35,930 nt of DNA from Syntrophobacter sp. SbD1 (GTDB lineage Bacteria > Desulfobacterota > Syntrophobacteria > Syntrophobacterales > Syntrophobacteraceae), in contig OMOE01000127.1 of NCBI GenBank assembly GCA_900290365.1, positions 3,139-39,068 on the forward strand. The letters run 5' to 3'. A program made the translations under genes and the position numbers. Within the stretch, counting starts at the first letter, position 1, and every line of letters begins with the position of its first letter. Below are positions 25,361 through 34,877 of the stretch, piece by piece. The notes under the pieces are model-generated. The model did not search any database, was not told the origin of the DNA, and saw only the letters and a list, made by a program, of their open reading frames with translations.

Positions 25361-26466
25361 TTTACGAAATCTGTAATTTGCTCATCTCGCTTTCAGAGAG
25401 TTTTTCATTTTGCAGGCTTGTGAACTACATAAGCTTCAGGGCCATAATGTCCGCGCTTACAGCGGTCATTTTCGTCTTTCTTTTCAGCAGGCGTTTCATT
25501 TTGTTTGTTCATAGGCACTGCTTTCTGGACCAGGTGCGCGAAACAGGTGTTCAAACAGCATTCGACAAGAGCGGCACCCCTACAATGGGGGGAGTTCTCA
25601 TAATCGGCGCGGTGCTCGTCTCGATGGCTATCTGGGGCAACTGGCGGAGCCCCTTCATGCTCTGCTCTGTTGCGGGGATGATCTGGTTCGGGCTGTTGGG
25701 CCTATGGGACGACGTATCGAAGGTGCGGCGCAAAAGTGGGGACAGGGGGCTTTCCGAGCGCAGCAAGCTTTTTATGCAGGGGTTATTCAGCATTGTTTTC
25801 GCATGGATTTGTGTAGGGCCCTACGCGCCGCTTGGAAGCGCTCTTGCCACCAAGGTTTTCGTTCCCTTCTACAAATACCCGCTCGCAGACATCGGGCCAT
25901 GGCTCTATGGCCTGTTCATTTTCCTGTTCGTTATCTTTGTTTCCAATGCAGTGAACATAACCGACGGCCTTGACGGGCTTGCCATTACTCCTTCCATTTT
26001 CGTTGTGGCCGTCCTGGGCATCTTTGCCTATGTCGAAGGAAACCGGATATACTCAAGCTACCTTTATTATCCCTTTTTGCGCGGGGCAGGCGATTTGACG
26101 ATCTTCGGAGCGGCGTTCGTGGGCGCAGGCCTGGGCTTTCTGTGGTACAATGCGTATCCTGCCCAGATTTTCATGGGGGATACCGGCTCTCTTGCCATCG
26201 GAGGCACCATGGCGGTCGTGTCGGTGTTGTTAAAACAGGAGATGCTGTTTCCTCTACTGGGGGCGCTGTTCATCGCCGAAGCAATCAGCAGTCAAGTCCA
26301 GGACAAAATAGGAGTAAGATGGATTGGGCGGCGTATTTTCTTTCGCGCCCCTCTGCACCATAACCTTCAACACAGAGGAATTGCCGAAACCAAGGTAGTG
26401 ATCCGGTTATGGATAGTTGCAGGCATCCTTGCTCTAATTTCCCTGGCTACTCTTAAACTGCGATAA
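25357..26466 (+). CDS. MraY-like phospho-MurNAc-pentapeptide transferase (likely paralog)
   Basis: SGTPTMGGVLII, GLWDDVSKV, NAVNITDGLDGLAI, YNAYPAQIFMGDTGSLAIGG, FRAPLHHNLQHRG; ATGA overlap with the MurG-like stop. Confidence 0.9.
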   Translation: MIYEICNLLISLSESFSFCRLVNYISFRAIMSALTAVIFVFLFSRRFILFVHRHCFLDQVRETGVQTAFDKSGTPTMGGVLIIGAVLVSMAIWGNWRSPFMLCSVAGMIWFGLLGLWDDVSKVRRKSGDRGLSERSKLFMQGLFSIVFAWICVGPYAPLGSALATKVFVPFYKYPLADIGPWLYGLFIFLFVIFVSNAVNITDGLDGLAITPSIFVVAVLGIFAYVEGNRIYSSYLYYPFLRGAGDLTIFGAAFVGAGLGFLWYNAYPAQIFMGDTGSLAIGGTMAVVSVLLKQEMLFPLLGALFIAEAISSQVQDKIGVRWIGRRIFFRAPLHHNLQHRGIAETKVVIRLWIVAGILALISLATLKLR

Positions 26467-26554
26467 CTATGAAGCAGTGGCCAGTCTTCAGTAGTCAGTG
26501 GTCAGAAAAAACTCTCGTCAATTAAAGAGTACTGAAAACTGGGAAGGGGAGGCA

Positions 26555-27493
26555 ATGTACATTCTTATCGTTGGCGCCGGGGCTATTGGCAGTCTGATCG
26601 GAGCGCGGCTGTCCAAGACGAAGGCATCGCTTTCGCTTTTCAGTACGGATCGCGCGCACATGGAGGCCATTGGGCAGGGCGGACTTAATATCGAGGAACT
26701 TGACGGAACTGTCCGCAACTACACCCTTTCCGCCAGTTTCGAGGTCGACAAGATCCCTCCGAATCCTGACCTGGCGATTATACTGGTGAAATCATATGCC
26801 ACCAAAGACGCCTTATCGCTCGTGCATGGCGTCTGTTCCGCGTCCACGGTTTTTCTAACGTTGCAGAACGGAATCGGGAACTGGGAGCGGATAGCCGAGA
26901 TTAGAGGCAAAAGCGCCGTCATTGCCGGCAGTACAGCCCAGGGATCAACCCTTCTCGGACCGGGCTTGATTCGTCACGGTGGCAACGGGCCTACCTATAT
27001 AGGCGAACCCGGCGGTCTGGCATCCGAAAGGGTCGCACGCTTTGTCGAATTATTCCGGGAAGCCGGACTGGTCGTTGAACCAACCGATGAGGTGGAACGG
27101 CTCATCTGGGAAAAGCTCATAGTAAACGTTGGAATTAACGCGATAACCGGCCTGACCGGCATACGAAACGGATTCATCGCGCAAATGCAGGAAGCTACCG
27201 AGTTGTGCAGAGCGGCCGTGGATGAGGCCATACTCGTGGCCAGGTGGAAAGGTTTTCAGATCGGCGAGGAAATGGTGGAGCGTGTAATCGCTGTCGCAAG
27301 GGCCACTGCCCGAAACCGCTCGTCGATGGGGCAGGATGTGGATAAGAAAAAGAGGACTGAAATCGATGCAATAAACGGGGCAGTAGTGCGCTTCGGCAGG
27401 GAAGCGGGAATTGCGACCCCCGTAAACGAGACACTCACATTATTGATGAAGGTACTTGAGGCGCAATATAGCGGCCAAGCCGGTCCCGGCTGA
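26555..27493 (+). CDS. panE: 2-dehydropantoate 2-reductase (ketopantoate reductase family)
   Basis: MYILIVGAGAIGSLIGARLSK, ILVKSYATKDAL, TLQNGIGNWE, LIWEKLIVNVGINAITGLTG; RBS GGGAGGCA. Confidence 0.88.
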   Translation: MYILIVGAGAIGSLIGARLSKTKASLSLFSTDRAHMEAIGQGGLNIEELDGTVRNYTLSASFEVDKIPPNPDLAIILVKSYATKDALSLVHGVCSASTVFLTLQNGIGNWERIAEIRGKSAVIAGSTAQGSTLLGPGLIRHGGNGPTYIGEPGGLASERVARFVELFREAGLVVEPTDEVERLIWEKLIVNVGINAITGLTGIRNGFIAQMQEATELCRAAVDEAILVARWKGFQIGEEMVERVIAVARATARNRSSMGQDVDKKKRTEIDAINGAVVRFGREAGIATPVNETLTLLMKVLEAQYSGQAGPG

Positions 27494-27504
27494 GACTGAA
27501 AGAA

Positions 27505-28869
27505 GTGTGGGCGATGCTATCGGGTCCAACGAAAAAGCTCAGAGTGAAAGCCTCTTCGGGGGGCGTTTTCTATGCCGTTTCGCCTAAGAGGCGTATTCGA
27601 GGAAGGCATTTATTCGCGATTTTGCTCATCCTTGGGGTGAGCGTGGGTGTTTACGAAAATGTTCATCGGCCGGGGGCAAAGGAGTCTCAACAAAGGCAGG
27701 CCATTGAAGCGGGGGTCCCTGAACCGATCGCCGCCCAGCCCCGGACCGCTGCTGCCGTGCCGTTACCCGAGTCCTCCGACCCTTTTGAAATCCGTCATCT
27801 GGTTTTCCATGCCGGGGATACACTGGAGGGGTTTGTTAGAGATTACGCAATTCCCGGTGCGTATTCCATGGATTGGCGAAAGGCCTGCCCATCCGGTTTC
27901 CCTGATCGGTTCAATGAAAAGGATGAGATAATTTTAGTGCTCAACCGCGCGGACGGGTTTCCGGTCGAGTTGGTTTATCTCAAGTCCCAGGGTGGTTCTT
28001 ATACATTGCGGAAAAGCTCTGTAGGCTGGGAATGCAGGTCTGATGAGAGCATGGCCGCAGGGTCCGGAAAGACCGTGCGGGGCGTTTGGTCCGAAAATTT
28101 CTATGATTCCTGTATTGCCGCAGGGTTGCCGGCGAAGCTTGTTTCAAATCTTGCCGATATTTTTTCCTATGATGTCGATTTAACGTCCGAGCTGAAGGAG
28201 GGAGATTCCTTTTCTGTCTTCTATCAGGAATACCCGATCCAATCGAGCGAGGGAACGCAGTTTCTCGTCCTTGGCGCTGAAATAAGCGTATCGGGCAAGG
28301 TCTTTGAGGCTATTGGATTTTCACTTCCGGATGGATCGTGGGATTATTTCGATGCTAAAGGGGCTTCACTGAAAAGGGCATTTCTCAAAAGTCCCATAGA
28401 TTACCGGCATTCGTTGTCTTCCAAAACATCCAGTAATATCAAACCCGTTTCGAGGAATTTTCGTTCTACCTCCGGTTTAAGTTTTGTTGCCCAAAAAGGG
28501 ACCATGGTCTGCGCAATCGGGGACGGGTTCGTTTCAGCCATCCGCAAAAACGGTCGAAAGAATGTTTCAATTGAAATCCGCCACCGGGGAGGATACTCAA
28601 GTTCGTACGGAAATCTCGGCTCCTTCAGCCGCGGCTTGAGGCGTGGCTCGCCGGTTTCCCGGGCGGAAACAATAGGTTCGGCGGGGCCGGTTGGAGGCGG
28701 AAAATGTCGTCTGGATTTCCATCTTTATAAAGACGGAAAGCCTGTCAACTTTCAAAGCGCAGAGTTTGCCCGCTCGAAATATGTGCCTAAAGATATCGTA
28801 CCGGAATTTGAAAAATCGAGGGATTTTTGTCAGTCCGCTCTGCACGGAGCAACGGCAGAGAATAAATAA
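27505..28869 (+). CDS. LytM/M23-family-like protein with degenerate catalytic motifs
   Basis: 454 aa; N-terminal TM; LysM/OapA-like middle (HAGDTLEGFVRDYAI...LNRADGFPVELVYLK...FSYDVDLTSELKEGDSFSVFYQEY) and C-terminal M23 fold without zinc ligands. Confidence 0.82.
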   Translation: MWAMLSGPTKKLRVKASSGGVFYAVSPKRRIRGRHLFAILLILGVSVGVYENVHRPGAKESQQRQAIEAGVPEPIAAQPRTAAAVPLPESSDPFEIRHLVFHAGDTLEGFVRDYAIPGAYSMDWRKACPSGFPDRFNEKDEIILVLNRADGFPVELVYLKSQGGSYTLRKSSVGWECRSDESMAAGSGKTVRGVWSENFYDSCIAAGLPAKLVSNLADIFSYDVDLTSELKEGDSFSVFYQEYPIQSSEGTQFLVLGAEISVSGKVFEAIGFSLPDGSWDYFDAKGASLKRAFLKSPIDYRHSLSSKTSSNIKPVSRNFRSTSGLSFVAQKGTMVCAIGDGFVSAIRKNGRKNVSIEIRHRGGYSSSYGNLGSFSRGLRRGSPVSRAETIGSAGPVGGGKCRLDFHLYKDGKPVNFQSAEFARSKYVPKDIVPEFEKSRDFCQSALHGATAENK

Positions 28870-30899
28870 TGGCCGATTTGTTTGCCGAAGTTGTTATACT
28901 GGGATCGGCCCTCAATAAGGGTCTTCATTACTCGGTTCCAAGCCTTCTGGCAGGAAAGGTGTCCCCGGGCAGCAGGGTTTCGGTCGGACTGGGTAAGAGG
29001 AAAGCTGCCGGGATCGTTTTGAGCCTGGTGAATTGCCTTCCCGAGCTGCCGCAGTCGATAAAGATCCGCCCCATTCTCGAAGTTGTCGGTGAACTGCCGG
29101 CCGTCCCGCTCGATCTCCTAGAGTTGTGCACCTGGATTTCGAACTATTATTTTTATCCCCTGGGTGAAGTATTTAATCTCGTAGTTCCTTCGAAGCTCCT
29201 TAAAAAGGGCGTTCTGGGTCTCGAAGGGGCGCAGACAATCGTGGGGATGGGCAATTCTTCCGAAGTGGAACTCAACGCCGACCAGAGCGCCGCGCTCGAT
29301 GGAATAGTTCCTTTCGTCGATAATCCGCGTTTTAAGCCGTTTCTTTTATATGGAGTGACCGGCAGCGGGAAAACGGAAGTCTACCTTCATTTGATTGAAA
29401 GGGCGGCCCGATCCGGCAATGGCGCGCTTGTACTGGTACCGGAAATCGGGATCAGCACGCAAATGGAGTCGATTTTTCGGGATCGCTTCGGCGAGCGGCT
29501 TGCCGTGTGGCACAGCGCCTTGTCTGACGCTGAACGCAGACGGACGTGGGCCGACATTCGCTCCGGCAGGAAAAGTATTGTGCTGGGGGCAAGGTCTGCC
29601 GTCTTCACGCCGGTTCGGAACCTGAAGCTGATCATAGTCGATGAGGAGCACGACACCTCCTACAAGCAGGAGGACCGTTTGCGCTACAACGCCAGGGACG
29701 TGGCTCTTATGAGGGGAAAGATCGTGGGAGCGCCCGTGATCATGGGATCGGCCACCCCGTCCATTCAGACGATATACAGATGCTCCGAAAATCGGTATCG
29801 TTCCATCCTGCTGCCGAACAGGGTGATGAACAGGCCTCAACCGCAATTCGAAGTCGTGGACATGAAGCTCGAAGGAGGAGGCAAAAAGATTTTTTCGTTC
29901 AAGCTTCTGGAGGCCATCGGCGAAACGCTGCGCAGCGGACGGCAGGCACTCCTGTTCCTTAACAGAAGAGGATATGACAAGTACTACCTTTGCAACGCCT
30001 GCGGGCATGCGCTTCAGTGCGCCTCATGCAGCCTGACCCTTACTTATCACAAAAAGGATAACCGCCTTCGATGCCACTATTGCGGCTGGGAAACCTTTCT
30101 GCCCGAGAGGTGTCCGGTTTGCGCCCACGCCGCACTCTTTCCACATGGGTTTGGGACCGAAAAAGTGGAAAAAGAATTAAAGAAGCTTTTTCCGGCGGTT
30201 CGCGCGGTTAGAATGGATAGAGACACCATGCTCAGCCACGACCGCATGGTGAGTGCCCTGGATGCGTTGCGCTCAGGCAAAGCCGACGTTTTGCTCGGCA
30301 CTCAGATGGTGGCGAAGGGCCATGATTTTCCTAATATAACGCTGGTGGGCATAATCAACGCCGACGCCGGTCTTCAGGCGCCGGACTTCCGGGCCGGGGA
30401 GGTCCTTGTGCAGTTGCTCATCCAGGTCGCCGGGCGTGCCGGGCGCGGGGACGAACCGGGCCGTGTAATCCTGCAGACATACAATCCATCGCATTTTACC
30501 ATTGAGTCGGCTCTAAAGCTCGATTACGACGGTTTTTGCCGGGAAGAGCTCAACTCGAGGGAAAATCTTCAATATCCGCCTTTTACCCGGCTTCTAAAGA
30601 TTCTCGTCACTTCGGCTAGCGAGGATTCTGCCCGCGCCGGGGCCCGTCTGCTTGCAGCCGTTTGCCGTGAAAAGTCCGCCTCCTTCAGAAATCGGGGAGG
30701 AAATGTCGCCATTCTAGGTCCATCGCCGGCAGCCTGCGTGAAGCTCAAAAACCGGTTCAGGTGGCAGTTGTTCATTAAGACCTGGACAATCTCGGATATG
30801 CAGAATTTTACCGGGTGCGTGCTCGAGTCCGTCAAAAACGATCCGGACTTCCGCAGCGTCCAGATTACCGTAGATCGCGATCCCGCAACGGAGATTTGA
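28869..30899 (+). CDS. priA: primosomal protein N' (PriA helicase)
   Basis: 676 aa; YGVTGSGKTEVYLHLI, IIVDEEHDTSYKQEDRLRYNARDVALMRG, zinc-binding CNACGHALQCASCSLTLTYHKKDNRLRCHYCG, LLGTQMVAKGHDFPNITLVGIINADAGLQAPDFRAGE. Confidence 0.96.
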   Translation: MADLFAEVVILGSALNKGLHYSVPSLLAGKVSPGSRVSVGLGKRKAAGIVLSLVNCLPELPQSIKIRPILEVVGELPAVPLDLLELCTWISNYYFYPLGEVFNLVVPSKLLKKGVLGLEGAQTIVGMGNSSEVELNADQSAALDGIVPFVDNPRFKPFLLYGVTGSGKTEVYLHLIERAARSGNGALVLVPEIGISTQMESIFRDRFGERLAVWHSALSDAERRRTWADIRSGRKSIVLGARSAVFTPVRNLKLIIVDEEHDTSYKQEDRLRYNARDVALMRGKIVGAPVIMGSATPSIQTIYRCSENRYRSILLPNRVMNRPQPQFEVVDMKLEGGGKKIFSFKLLEAIGETLRSGRQALLFLNRRGYDKYYLCNACGHALQCASCSLTLTYHKKDNRLRCHYCGWETFLPERCPVCAHAALFPHGFGTEKVEKELKKLFPAVRAVRMDRDTMLSHDRMVSALDALRSGKADVLLGTQMVAKGHDFPNITLVGIINADAGLQAPDFRAGEVLVQLLIQVAGRAGRGDEPGRVILQTYNPSHFTIESALKLDYDGFCREELNSRENLQYPPFTRLLKILVTSASEDSARAGARLLAAVCREKSASFRNRGGNVAILGPSPAACVKLKNRFRWQLFIKTWTISDMQNFTGCVLESVKNDPDFRSVQITVDRDPATEI

Positions 30900-30901
30900 C
30901 A

Positions 30902-31041
30902 CGGATGGACACGGACTGACAAGCTGACAAGGACTCACACGGATGGACACGGATAAACAAGTATCGCGAAGACAGTATATGATATGAATTCGCCTCTTCT
31001 ATCCGTGTTAATATACCCCGCTTCGCTCCTTCATCCGTGTC
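30902..31041. repeat. intergenic ACACGGAT repeat cluster with opposing ATCCGTGT copies
   Basis: CACGGATGGACACGGA at 30902-30917 and 30940-30955; ATCCGTGT at 31001-31008 and 31032-31039 in opposite orientation. Confidence 0.75.
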
Positions 31042-31095
31042 TAAAAGGTCTTGAATTTGTCTTCCGTGGTGCATGAATAAAAGGCTGAGAGCTTC

Positions 31096-32781
31096 ATGTC
31101 TGACATAATTCTCATACAGCCCCCGATTCGGGATTTCTATCTAACGGCAAAAAGGACCATTCCCTACGGGTTGGCCTGCATTGCGGGAACGCTTATAAAG
31201 GAAGGGTATTCGGTCGAAATCCTGGACGCTCTTGCCTCAACCAGGTCAAAAAAGGCGGAGCTTCCGCCTGAATTGTCGTTTCTGCAAGACTTTTATTCGG
31301 GGCCCGATATTTCTCCGTTTTCTCTGTTTCACGATTTCAAGCGCTTTGGACTCTCTGATGAAGCCATCTCCGAGAGGGTCCAAAACTCGGACGCATTCCT
31401 GGTGGGAATATCGTCTCTTTTCACCCCGTACAGCTCTGAAGCCATACGGATAGCAGAAGTTGTCAAACGTCTGCTTCCGCAAGCCGTTACCGTGCTTGGC
31501 GGCCATCATCCAACCGAAATGCCCGAAGAGGTATTGAAACATGATTGCGTGGATTTCATTATTCGAGGCGAGGGCGAGATTTCCATGGCCCTTCTCGCCA
31601 GGGCAATTCGTGGTGACATTTCAATCGAATCGGTCCCGGGGGTTGGATTTAAAACATTAAGCGAAAAAAGCGAAAAAAGCGGAAAGTTTTTTATAAGCCC
31701 TCCCGCCGTTTTGGCAAACCTCGATGAGACGGCGCTTCCGGCGTCCGGGCTTATAGACAGTCATTTCTACCAGCGCAGCAAAAGGCCGTGCGCGGTGATT
31801 GCAGCCGGAAGAGGCTGCCCTATGGGTTGCAGCTACTGCTCGATTGGATGCTCGACGTGGTGCGGCTTCCGCATGAAGAGCGTGAATCGGGTGATAGAAG
31901 AAATGAAACAAGCTGTCTTTGGAGTTGGCGCGCGTTTCATTGATTTCGAAGATGAAAATATTTCCTGCCGCAGACAATGGTTTCTCGAACTGCTCAATGA
32001 AATAGTGGTGCAGTTCAGGGGCTGTGGCCTGGAGTTGCGGGCCATGAATGGCCTTTTCCCTCCGACCCTCGATGATGAAGTGATTTGCGCGATGAAGGCT
32101 GCCGGTTTTACGGCCCTTAACCTCTCGCTTTGTACGACCTGTTTGGACCAGTTGAAAAAATTCAGACGCCCCGATGTGCGCCATGAGTTTGAAAGGTCTC
32201 TGCTGTCAGCAGAAAAGTATGGGATCGAAGCGGTTGCTTACATCATCGTAGGCGCGCCCGGGCAGGACCCTCAAGACTCCCTGGCGGACCTTCTTTACCT
32301 GGCCGATAAAAAGGCTATTGCAGGAGTATCGGTGTTTTATCCGGCCCCCGGCAGCGCCGATTTCCAAAAGTGCACCGCTCTCAATATACTGCCCTCTTCG
32401 CTGGCTCAATTGCGCTCAACGGCCCTCCCAATATCCGACACGACTACCAGAAGGGATTCGATAACACTGCTCAGGCTGGGGAGAATCCTTAATTTCTTTA
32501 AGTCGCTTGATTCAGCGGAAAAAAAAGAGGTGCTGAACCTTGCCGGAGAGCATCCGTTGAAACCGGGCGCCGACAAAATATCGTTGTTTGATGCCGCATG
32601 CGCTTTAGACAATCATGCCGCCAAAAGACGCGCCATTGGAAAAGCACTGTTGGGCATTTTCCTGCGCGATGGAGTCGTTTACGGCGTAAGCAAGCAGGGG
32701 CATCTGTTTCCACACCTGGTTTCCAAACCCCTGTGCCTGGAATTTGGAAAGCGGTTGCAGAGGCTTTTTAGACAGGATTAA
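31096..32781 (+). CDS. B12-binding domain-containing radical SAM protein
   Basis: N-terminal cobalamin-binding-like fold (IPYGLACIAGTLIKEGYSVEILDA...VLGGHHPTEMPEEVL) and radical SAM CPMGCSYC (CxxxCxxC). Confidence 0.92.
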   Translation: MSDIILIQPPIRDFYLTAKRTIPYGLACIAGTLIKEGYSVEILDALASTRSKKAELPPELSFLQDFYSGPDISPFSLFHDFKRFGLSDEAISERVQNSDAFLVGISSLFTPYSSEAIRIAEVVKRLLPQAVTVLGGHHPTEMPEEVLKHDCVDFIIRGEGEISMALLARAIRGDISIESVPGVGFKTLSEKSEKSGKFFISPPAVLANLDETALPASGLIDSHFYQRSKRPCAVIAAGRGCPMGCSYCSIGCSTWCGFRMKSVNRVIEEMKQAVFGVGARFIDFEDENISCRRQWFLELLNEIVVQFRGCGLELRAMNGLFPPTLDDEVICAMKAAGFTALNLSLCTTCLDQLKKFRRPDVRHEFERSLLSAEKYGIEAVAYIIVGAPGQDPQDSLADLLYLADKKAIAGVSVFYPAPGSADFQKCTALNILPSSLAQLRSTALPISDTTTRRDSITLLRLGRILNFFKSLDSAEKKEVLNLAGEHPLKPGADKISLFDAACALDNHAAKRRAIGKALLGIFLRDGVVYGVSKQGHLFPHLVSKPLCLEFGKRLQRLFRQD

Positions 32782-32795
32782 CAGGATTAATAAAT
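32769..32795. repeat. short tandem GACAGGATTAACAGGATTAATAA repeat between convergent genes
   Basis: Sequence agacaggattaacaggattaataaa at the 3' ends of both flanking genes. Confidence 0.6.
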
Positions 32796-33020
32796 ATTCC
32801 GGATCAGACTCTTCGGGTCAAGCTCACGGAGGCGGTCCGGCAGTTCCCCGATGGGAATAAGCTTGGCGCCGGGCAAGTGACTCTTTTCATATTCATCGGG
32901 CTGGCGCACATCCAAGAGAATGTAGTCCTCGGGCTTTTTATCTTCAAGAAAGTTCCGAACCTTCTGCACTTTCCATTCAGAAACACGTCTGAAGTAATCG
33001 AGCACACTCATAGGCTCCAA
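32787..33020 (-). pseudogene. rhodanese-like domain protein truncated before the catalytic Cys loop
   Basis: LLDVRQPDEYEKSHLPGAKLIPIGELPDRLRELDPKSLIRNIY*; the expected [VYCxxGxRS] half is missing. Confidence 0.7.
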
Positions 33021-33028
33021 CTCCTCTT

Positions 33029-34165
33029 TCAGGACCCCATTGAAAAACCCTTCAATTCACCTGAAACCTGAAATCTCTTCATGAAACGCATGTCAATGTA
33101 ATTCTTGAGCAAGAACGCCAAGCCCCCATTTAGAACAAGGCTCTTCTTCCACAAGACTCCTTTTGCGTCACCCATGTTCATAATGAGCATGTAGTTTGGA
33201 TTGGGAGTAAAGCGTTTCATTTCGCCTCCATCGAGGGCAACTTCAAGATTATGTTTCAGAATGGGGTTTTGCCGTACTGCATGAACTCCGACCTTTGCCA
33301 CGCTGTGCCCTTCCACACTGATGCAATCCCCACCGCCAAAGAGTTGGGGGTAAGCAGTGCTCTGAAGATACCCATTGACAGACATGCCTCCGTCTTCTCC
33401 GACGGGAATCCCGGATTCCCGGAACAATGGAGGAGGCTGAACTCCAACGGCCACGAAGGCAAAGTCGAAAGGAATACTCCGACCATCGGTTAGTGTCGCA
33501 AATCTGTTCTCGAAGGAATGCACCCTGACCCCCTCGAAAATATCGATTCGCCTTGCGGCCAGAGAATCAAGGGCAAGATGCCTGGCCCTTGCAGGAACGC
33601 CTTGGAGAAACTGGTTTCCGGCTACAAGGGTGATCGCCGGAGTGCCCCCGTTCTCGTGCAACAACTTCCAGGCATTGGCGGAGATTTCAATGCCGGCCGG
33701 ACCGCCTCCTGCAACCAAAACTCGTGTTATCCCTTTGGCGTTTTGACTCAAGATGAGGTTCCGAGCCTTGTAGAGATTGAGGATGGGCTTTACGGTAAAA
33801 ACATGTTCATCGGTAACAGCAATCTCTGCGGTGGGCACCACGCTGCCGATGTTGAAAGAGGCTATATCATATGATACTTGCGCGTCGTTGTCCAAGTAGA
33901 GCTTTTGAGCTGCAGGGTCAACCGCCGTGACTCTGGCCTCGATGAATTGACCTCCACGTTCTTGGACCATTCTCTGGATGTTGAAGCGGACTTGCCGGGG
34001 TTCGTAGAGGCCGGAAAGCATGCCCGGACCCATGCCCGAGTAGTAATGATAGCGACAAGGGCTTATTAAAGTCGCTCGGTGGCCGCGTCCGACATAACAC
34101 CCCAGAAGGGCTAACGCGGTTAGATGAGCATGGCCTCCTCCAACCAAAACAAGATGCTTACCCAC
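33029..34165 (-). CDS. FAD/NAD(P)-dependent oxidoreductase (NDH-2 / sulfide:quinone-reductase-like fold)
   Basis: KHLVLVGGGHAHLTALALL, VLVAGGGPAGIEISANAWKLL, FGGGDCISVEG. Confidence 0.88.
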   Translation of the reverse strand: MGKHLVLVGGGHAHLTALALLGCYVGRGHRATLISPCRYHYYSGMGPGMLSGLYEPRQVRFNIQRMVQERGGQFIEARVTAVDPAAQKLYLDNDAQVSYDIASFNIGSVVPTAEIAVTDEHVFTVKPILNLYKARNLILSQNAKGITRVLVAGGGPAGIEISANAWKLLHENGGTPAITLVAGNQFLQGVPARARHLALDSLAARRIDIFEGVRVHSFENRFATLTDGRSIPFDFAFVAVGVQPPPLFRESGIPVGEDGGMSVNGYLQSTAYPQLFGGGDCISVEGHSVAKVGVHAVRQNPILKHNLEVALDGGEMKRFTPNPNYMLIMNMGDAKGVLWKKSLVLNGGLAFLLKNYIDMRFMKRFQVSGELKGFSMGS

Positions 34166-34877
34166 GGAATGTCCTCATCATTGCTTAAGAGACCGTTTTA
34201 TTGAAATTGACTCTCGGCACAGCTCCGGGTTCAATGAAACCATCATGAACTACGCCAGCCATCAGGTCTGGGTGGCACAAGCACTGGCAGTTCTATGACC
34301 GGATTATTTACTGATAAGTTCAGAGCCTCCTCATAGCAATAGGCGGAAGCCGAGGCATCTAGACAGTGAAGGGTATTGCGACTAATGAGACTCGATGAAC
34401 CTGAGAATTAAATTGCAATAACTCAAGCTCCTGGCGATAGGCGTAGTGACGACACCTTGCGCCAGGCGGACCTGTTCAAAAAGCAGCCAGGCCACAAGCT
34501 GAGCACCAATGGGAGCAGATTTAGGGTACAAATAACTTGCCAATTCATGAAACCCAAAGAACAGACCGACACATAACGCTTATGATCTTATTACCTGAAT
34601 TTCCCTGAGGCGCCAACACTCAGGAACACGTGCGATGGGATCGAAGCTGGGAGGGAATCGCGTAATATCGAATTGAAGCCATCTCATTTTACAACCTGCG
34701 TCGTAATGAAGTTGAGACTGGCTTTGTCTGCTTTTCTGCCCATGATTCTCCAACAGTGACATCAACGGGGACTTTACCGGGATAAAAACCTGGCTCACTG
34801 ACCCATTGCTTGCATCTTCGATTGAGAAATCCTATAGTTTTGTGGACCTTGAGGTTGCTTAAGAAAGGATGATAATA

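Noticed and set aside
34166-34868. About 700 bp with no convincing gene; possible decayed ORF
   Set aside because: Only short frames without starts or recognisable motifs (e.g. a stop-to-stop frame of about 65 codons around 34370-34570); could be relic DNA but I cannot support a call.
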